Positions 7,543 to 12,500 of a DNA stretch of 12,500 bases are shown piece by piece. Numbering within the stretch: position 1 is the stretch's first letter; each line of letters starts with the position of its first letter. The translations under genes were made by a program, and so were the position numbers. The DNA comes from Monoplex corrugatus (taxonomy: Eukaryota > Mollusca > Gastropoda > Littorinimorpha > Ranellidae): assembly GCA_030674185.1 (NCBI GenBank), contig JAPXFY010002237.1, positions 10,001 to 22,500 of the forward strand. Direction: 5' to 3'. The notes beneath the pieces are model-generated. The model was not told where the DNA came from, did no database searches, and was given only the letters and a program-made list of their open reading frames with translations.

Positions 7543-7715
7543 CACTCTTGTGTCACTACCCCTATGGCGCTCACTTGGACACTCCAACACACTCCAAGCC
7601 CACTCAAGCTGAGGTCACCATGAGAGCAGAACATGAAGGGCCACAGATGATCTCTTTTTCATCGTGCTATGATGATGAGAATGGATATGATAGTGATGAA
7701 GTTATGGGGTTCTAG
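7543..7715 (+). CDS. Terminal coding exon of an unidentified spliced gene
   Basis: From the acceptor at 7541-7542 the frame is open for 57 codons to TAG at 7713-7715. It encodes LLCHYPYGAHLDTPTHSKP, then a hydrophilic stretch (QAEVTMRAEHEGPQ) and an acidic C terminus, SSCYDDENGYDSDEVMGF. Joined to the 7287 exon, the segment VLVTYLSALLCHYPY is hydrophobic and could be part of a membrane helix or a buried helix. Coding-like composition stops exactly at the TAG, and an AATAAA follows 192 bp later. The acidic tail with an aromatic end looks like a conserved cytosolic C terminus. I cannot name the family. The frame is also open upstream of the acceptor, back to an ATG at 7425, but that part is T-rich intron-like sequence. 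Confidence 0.6.
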
Positions 7716-7925
7716 TTCACACTGAGACTGTGTAATAGAATTGTACTCTATATTTCCTATCATAATTCATCTTGCGTTAAGATAAGACACCTACTTGACA
7801 ATTCAATGACCAAAAATATCACACAAAAACATTTCACAAAAAATCAATCACACCAAAGGACTAACAAATATTTCGCACAAACATCTCGTCAGAAAATATC
7901 ACTCACAATAAAATCACTAATACAT
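7716..7925 (+). other. Predicted 3' untranslated region
   Basis: About 200 bp of AT-rich sequence follows the stop codon, ending near the polyA signal. It contains loose A- and CA-rich self-similarity (for example CACAAAAACATTTCACAAAA). No further coding signal is visible. Confidence 0.45.
7907..7912 (+). terminator. Polyadenylation signal AATAAA
   Basis: A canonical AATAAA occurs in the context CACAATAAAATCAC, 192 bp after the stop at 7715, on the same strand as the two predicted exons. It would end the transcript near 7925-7940. Confidence 0.45.
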
Positions 7926-7990
7926 TTGAGACTCAAACAGAATTGTACTGTCTTTGAACCATCCAGTATTTCGTTGCAGCACTAAATCAA

Positions 7991-8600
7991 GTGCTTTGGT
8001 CGTAGCTATATAGTCAACTGTCCAGTGTTGTGGTCACAATTATTTACTGAACTGTTCAGTGTTGTGGTCACAGTTATATAGTCAAATTTCAGTGTTGTGG
8101 TCACAGTTATATAGTCAACTTTCAGTGTTGTGGCCACAGTTATATGGTCAACTGTTCAGTGTTGTGGTCACAGTTATATAGTCATCTGTTCAGTGTTGTG
8201 GTCACAGTTATATAGTCAACTTTCAGTGTTGTGGCCACAGTTATATGGTCAACTGTTCAGTGTTGTGGTCATAGTTATATGGTCAACTGTTCAGTGTTGT
8301 GGTCACAGTTATATAGTCAAATGTTCAGTGTTGTGGTCACAGTTATATAGTCAAATGTTCAGTGTTGTGGTCACAGTTATATAGTCAAATGTTAAGTGTT
8401 GTGGTCACAGTTATATAGTCAAATGTTCAGTGTTGTGGTCACAGTTATATAGTCAAATGTTCAGTGTTGTGGTCACAGTTATATAGTCAAATGTTCAGTT
8501 CTGTAGTCACATTTATAGAGTTAAGTGTTTTGTGTTGTGGGCACAATGACATAGTCAACTCTTCAGTGTGATGGTCTCATTTATATATCCAATTCTTCAA
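7991..8600. repeat. 34-bp minisatellite, about 18 units
   Basis: Units follow the pattern TCAGTGTTGTGGTCACAGTT, then ATATAGTCAAATGT. Most are 34 bp; a shorter variant lacks three bases (CAACTTTCAGTG or CAAATTTCAGTG). Central units (about 8290-8490) are nearly identical, while both ends are degenerate (7991 and 8497-8600), which indicates expansion from the middle. An 84-codon open frame within it (8130-8384) is only the repeat read in one frame, because 34 is not a multiple of three and the variants keep it open. Confidence 0.95.
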
Positions 8601-8939
8601 TGTTCTCCAGAATCCGTTTTTAAATTCATTTTATGGCTGCGGGTTTCCGCTTTACAACAGACAGACACATCATTACAGACAGTAATTTAAGGCATTCTGC
8701 GCAGCCTGTGTACGTCAGGGTTCTGCCGTAGTATTATAAAGTCATTTTGATCTTGTTTCTATATTGGAAATTTAACATCACCTGTTGTGAGGCAAGGTGG
8801 ATGATTTATTTGTGCAAGGTCTGGAATTGAATACTGACGGTAAACATCCAGCGTTAATGTTACCAGGTAACCGTTGTATGTGTGTACGTAAGTACAGACG
8901 TATGGACTGTAGCAACGACAAGACACACTGACCATATAG
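8601..8939. other. Unique non-coding stretch, nothing recognised
   Basis: About 340 bp between the 34-bp minisatellite and the CA array. Open frames crossing it on the minus strand gain their length from the adjacent microsatellite. I see no exon, RNA gene or mobile-element end. Confidence 0.55.
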
Positions 8940-8989
8940 ACACACACACACACAGACACACACAGACACACACAGACACACAACACACA

Positions 8990-9034
<45 letters not shown>

Positions 9035-9190
9035 TTACGTACACAAAACAAAAACCCACAAACACACACACACACACACAAACACATACCACACACACAC
9101 ACACACACACACACATCACACACACACACACTACACATACACACACACTACCATCACATAATGGCATGCAACGTTCTCTTAATACACACA

Positions 9191-9248
<58 letters not shown>

Positions 9249-9354
9249 TCACACACACACACATATCTATCTCTAACATACTACATACACATATATATAT
9301 ATATATACACACACGGCATGCAACGTTTTCTTAATACACGCACAAACACACACA

Positions 9355-9443
<89 letters not shown>

Positions 9444-9751
9444 TACACACACACATGGCATGTAACGTTTTCTTAATACACACACACACACATACACACA
9501 CGCACGCGCGCTCACACACACACGCGCAAGCGCACGTGCACACACACACACACTCACACACACACACACACATGCACGCACACACGGCATGCAACGTTTT
9601 CTTAGCGCGCGCACACACACACACACACAACGCGCGCGCGCGCGCAGCATGCACACACGCACGCATGCACGCAAATACACGCACACATACACGCACGCAC
9701 GCACGCACACACACACGTGGCACACAACGTTTTCTTAATACACACTCACAC

Positions 9752-9784
<33 letters not shown>

Positions 9785-9803
9785 CACACAACACACACAC
9801 ACA

Positions 9804-9834
<31 letters not shown>

Positions 9835-9836
9835 CA
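8940..9836. repeat. Compound (CA)n array with five regularly spaced 25-bp cores
   Basis: About 900 bp is dominated by CA dinucleotides, with CAGA, AT and CG-rich variants. Embedded in it are five copies of a non-CA core, GGCATGCAACGTTTTCTTAA, at 9163, 9315, 9457, 9586 and 9719. The spacings are 152, 142, 129 and 133 bp. The array is therefore a longer-period tandem repeat whose unit is core plus CA tract, with the CA tracts varying in length. Many Thr/His and Cys/Val open frames across it are artefacts. Confidence 0.95.
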
Positions 9837-9943
9837 AATACGCCTCGCGCACGTCACAGCACATCATACATTCATGATTACCGACATAACTGTATACAAA
9901 ACTTATAACGACATAACTCTGTAAGGAAAAGATGAAAACTGTG

Positions 9944-9963
9944 CCATAACCATGAGGTTATGG
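9944..9963. repeat. Perfect 8-bp inverted repeat
   Basis: CCATAACC and GGTTATGG flank a 4-base ATGA loop. It could form a small hairpin or cruciform. It lies just left of the 37-bp minisatellite whose unit also contains CATAACTG. Confidence 0.7.
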
Positions 9964-9979
9964 GGTGATGGGAATTGTA

Positions 9980-10950
9980 ATGGGGTAGGGGGATATCATA
10001 ACTGTACACGGGGGAATGATGTGGTAGAGATTCATAACTGTATCAGGGGGAATGATGTGGTAGAGATTCATAACTGTATCACGGGGGAATGATGTGGTAG
10101 AGATCCATAACTGTATCATGGGGGAATGATGTGGTAGAGATTCATAACTGTATCATAGGGGAATGATGTGGTAGAGATCATAACTGTATCATGGGGGGAA
10201 TGATGTGGTAGAGATTCATAACTGTATCATGGGGGAATGATGTGGTAGAGATCCATAACTGTATCATGGGGGAATGATGTGGTAGAGATTCATAACTGTA
10301 CACGGGGGAATGATGTGGTAGAGATTCATAACTGTATCACGGGGGAATGATGTGGTAGAGATTCATAACTGTATCATGGGGGAATGATGTGGTAGAGATT
10401 CATAACTGTATCATGGGGGAATGATGTGGTAGAGATTCATAACTGTATCATGGGGGAATGATGTGGTAGAGATTCATAACTGTATCACGGGGGAATGATG
10501 TGGTAGAGATTCATAACTGCATCACAGGGGAATGATGTGTAGAGATTCAAAACTGCATCACGGGGGGAATGATGTGGTAGAGATTCATAACTGTATCACG
10601 GGGGAATGATGTGGTAGAGATTCATAACTGTATCATGGGGGAATGATGTGGTAGAGATTCATAACTGTATCATGGGGGAATGATGTGGTAGAGATTCATA
10701 ACTGTATCACATGGGGAATGATGTGGTAGAGATTCATAACTGTATCATGGGGGAATGATGTGGTAGAGATTCATAACTGTATCACAGGGGAATGATGTGG
10801 TAGAGATTCATAACTGTATCATGGGGGAATGATGTGGTAGAGATTCATAACTGTATACAGGGGGAATGATGTGGTAGAGATTCATAACTGTATCACGGGG
10901 GAATGATGTGGTAGAGATTCTAACTGTACCAGGGGGAATGATGTGTGTAG
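9980..10950. repeat. 37-bp G-rich minisatellite, 26 units
   Basis: I count 26 copies of a unit containing GGGGGAATGATGTGGTAGAG, then ATTCATAACTGTATCAT, with a 37-bp period. Variation is mostly confined to the bases before the G run (TCATG, TCACG, TACACG, TCACAG) and to the G run length (four to six). The left edge grades into related GGGGTA-rich sequence and the right edge runs straight into the TG array. Minus-strand open frames across it are repeat translations. Confidence 0.97.
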
Positions 10951-10954
10951 AGTT

Positions 10955-11261
10955 GGTGTGTGTGTGGTGTGTGTGAGTGTGTAGGTCGTGTGTGTGTGTG
11001 GTGTGTGTGTGTAGTGTGTGTGGTGTGAGTGTGTGTGTGTGGTGTGTGTGGTTTGTGTGTGTGTAGTGTGTGTGGTTCGTGTGTGTGATGTGTGTGTGTG
11101 TGTGGATGTGTGTGTGTGTGTGTTGTGTGTGTGTGTGTGCAGTGTGTGCGTTCGTGTGTGTATGTGTGTGTGTGGTGTTGTGTGTGTGTGTTGTTGTGTG
11201 TGTGTGCGTGCGTGCGCGTGTGTATGTGTTAGTGTGTGTGTGTGTGTGCGGTGTGTGTGTG

Positions 11262-11314
<53 letters not shown>

Positions 11315-11323
11315 GTGTGTGTT
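10955..11323 (+). repeat. Compound (TG)n microsatellite
   Basis: About 370 bp of TG-rich sequence. The left two thirds is imperfect (GGTGTG, CGTGCG and similar); the right part, 11264-11312, is nearly pure TG. It follows directly on the 37-bp minisatellite. Confidence 0.97.
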
Positions 11324-11452
11324 AAACAATGATAATCGAGATGTATATAGCGTAGTATCACTGGGAAGCAAACTACCGAGCGCTTTGTGTTTTACAGAAA
11401 ATATTATACTTAATTCGCAATGTATACACCAGATAACAAAAAATGAATTCAC

Positions 11453-11453
<1 letters not shown>
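11324..11453. other. Unique 130-bp spacer between facing TG and CA tracts
   Basis: AT-rich sequence with no exon or RNA signal. It would be the loop if the flanking TG and CA tracts paired. Confidence 0.6.
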
Positions 11454-11528
<75 letters not shown>

Positions 11529-11539
11529 ACACACACACA
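11454..11539. repeat. (CA)n microsatellite, inverted relative to the TG array
   Basis: This is nearly pure CA for about 75 bp, ending CACCACACACACACAAC. Together with the TG tract ending at 11323 it forms an inverted pair separated by 130 bp. Confidence 0.97.
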
Positions 11540-11545
11540 ACAGTA

Positions 11546-11573
11546 GACAACTTCCCATGCGTTGTGTCCAGCA
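11546..11573 (+). repeat. 28-bp dispersed motif, copy 1 (direct)
   Basis: It begins GACAACTTCCCATGCGTTG and ends TCCAGCA. It matches the copy at 11926-11953 at 24 of 28 positions. It follows directly after the CA tract. Confidence 0.75.
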
Positions 11574-11650
11574 GGGAGTGGAAAATGTGTGTATACCATC
11601 TATCATTTGCTTCTGCTGTGTACGCTAGTAGATACACAATTTACTTGGCA

Positions 11651-11921
11651 CAATAAATGAATAACAATAAACAAAAATCAACACTTGGTCACAATAAATA
11701 AATAGATCAAATCAACAAACAGATAATAATTAATATTTGGTCACAATAAATAAATAAATAAATGAATGATAAATAGATGAATAAATAAATAAGGATAAAT
11801 AAATAGATAGTAAATAAATAAGTAAATAAATACATAAATAAATCAAACACAAATAACAATGAAGAAATAAATAAATAAATGAATGAATAAGTAAATAAAT
11901 AAATAAAAATGAAGAAATAAA
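11651..11921. repeat. AAAT/AATA-type AT-rich microsatellite
   Basis: About 270 bp of AATAAATA-like repeats contains a short internal duplication around TTGGTCACAATAAATAAATA (near 11685 and 11736). Phe/Ile/Tyr/Leu-rich open frames on the minus strand here are translations of the repeat. Confidence 0.93.
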
Positions 11922-11925
11922 GGGG

Positions 11926-12054
11926 GACAACTTCCAAAGCGTGGTGTCTAGCAACAGGAAACAGCAGATGTTAGTGTAGCATCCAGCAGGAGAAACTGAT
12001 AAATGTGACACATCTGTCATATGTCGTGCTGGACGCTACGCTTGGCAAGTTGTC
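11926..12054. mobile_element. Candidate small inverted-repeat element with 28-bp ends
   Basis: The 28-bp motif appears at 11926-11953 (GACAACTTCCAAAGCGTGG to CTAGCA) and inverted at 12027-12054. The two arms match at 23 of 28 positions and enclose about 73 bp. This 129-bp layout resembles a very small MITE or a foldback element. No clear target-site duplication is visible on its borders, so it could also be two copies of a dispersed repeat in opposite orientation. Confidence 0.4.
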
Positions 12055-12227
12055 CAGTGTTTCATTTTGTGGTAAGCGTTGTGCATTTATTCTTGTTTGT
12101 CTTTTGTCTTCGCTCGACAAAGGCCAGTCGGCCGAACATATGCGCCCGTCCTGCTTTGTTATATTAAAGACACATTCTGAATCTGTTTTTTTTAAAAAAT
12201 TTTTTTATTCGTAAGCAGAAAGGTGAT
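12055..12227 (+). other. Possible retroelement 3' tail with GGCC hairpin
   Basis: The stretch contains CGACAAAGGCCAGTCGGCCG, in which GGCC (12122-12125) and GGCC (12130-12133) can pair around AGTC. Similar GAAGGCC...GGCCGAA hairpins occur near the 3' ends of several invertebrate non-LTR and Penelope-like elements. That comparison is from memory and not from a search. T-rich sequence follows near 12185-12209. No gene is visible. Confidence 0.3.
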
Positions 12228-12500
12228 AAGCTTAAAAATCCGGGAATGGTCATCTCTCCAGACAGTAGATGCACATTAGAAATAGCCATCAGAATCGGCC
12301 GAGTTAAAACAGCATTCAAGAAAACGAAAAGCATTCTTACCAACAAATGTCTATCAACTAACACCAGGAAGAGCATTCTTCAGTGTTATGTAGAACCGAT
12401 ACTGTTGTACTGATGTGAAGCGTGGACACTCAACACGCAAAGTCAGAACAAGATAGATGCAACTGAAATGTGGTTTCTAAGAAGATTGTTAAGAGTTCCA
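12228..12500 (+). pseudogene. Decayed reverse-transcriptase fragment of a second non-LTR retrotransposon
   Basis: One frame reads through 91 codons with a single stop, TGA at 12411-12413. It encodes the region just after RT motif E: SPDSRCTLEIAIRIGRVKTA, then FKKTKSILTNKCLSTNTRKS, then ILQCYVEPILLY, the stop, and CEAWTLNTQSQNKIDATEM with FLRRLLRVP. The corresponding block in the element at 2744-5549 reads FLYACESWTLTAELQKKILA, so the two are homologous but belong to different families. The stop falls where a small residue before Cys-Glu is expected. The fragment is 5'-truncated and continues past the right edge of the window. It cannot encode an active enzyme. Confidence 0.85.

Noticed and set aside
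8130..8384. 84-codon open frame in the 34-bp minisatellite
   Set aside because: It is only the repeat unit translated in shifting frames; no start context or homology.
8759..11637. Long Cys/Val or Thr/His open frames across CA and TG arrays, up to 263 codons
   Set aside because: They are low-complexity translations of microsatellites and of the 37-bp minisatellite.
11707..12020. Phe/Ile/Tyr-rich minus-strand frames as membrane proteins
   Set aside because: They are translations of AAAT-type repeats and mimic hydrophobic helices by composition only.

Overview
The window looks like gene-poor, repeat-dense nuclear DNA of an invertebrate, most likely a marine gastropod or another mollusc. Four things point that way. 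There is an intronless class A GPCR of the peptide-receptor style that is expanded in molluscs. There is a non-LTR retrotransposon of a type common in lophotrochozoans. There is a spliced gene end with ordinary GT-AG borders and a polyA signal. Long CA/TG microsatellites and minisatellites are abundant. Nothing suggests a bacterial or viral genome. The species assignment is inference from style; no single feature is diagnostic.

Layout. Positions 1-1303 hold a 44-bp satellite-like tandem array with a nested 394-bp higher-order period. A short unique stretch follows, and then a minus-strand seven-transmembrane receptor (2557 to 1445) that is complete except for one in-frame TAG in transmembrane helix 5. 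Immediately upstream of that receptor sits a plus-strand endonuclease/reverse-transcriptase element (about 2744-5549). Its RT core is intact, its endonuclease lacks the N-terminal part, and it ends in (GGAA)6. It lies between copies of a host motif of about 49 bp. Positions 5594-7286 are mostly non-coding, with a TG microsatellite, a cluster of three ACGT-core sites, and one short protein-like open segment on the minus strand.

At 7287-7337 and 7543-7715 there are two plus-strand exons with matching splice phase, a stop codon and a polyA signal at 7907. I read these as the 3' end of an unidentified host gene. From about 7991 to 11920 the sequence is almost all tandem repeat. In order these are a 34-bp minisatellite, a CA array with a regularly spaced non-CA core, a 37-bp G-rich minisatellite, a TG array facing a CA array, and AAAT-type repeats. 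The right edge (11926-12500) has an inverted pair of a 28-bp motif that also occurs at 11546, a small hairpin resembling the 3' tails of invertebrate retroelements, and a decayed reverse-transcriptase fragment from a second retrotransposon family, which runs off the window.

The genes do not form an operon or pathway. The only plausible interaction is positional: the retrotransposon separates the receptor from its distal upstream DNA. I see no defence system, gene cluster or other clearly undescribed system. The best leads are the single stop in an otherwise well-preserved receptor, the unidentified spliced gene end, the periodic core inside the CA array, and the inverted 28-bp motif.
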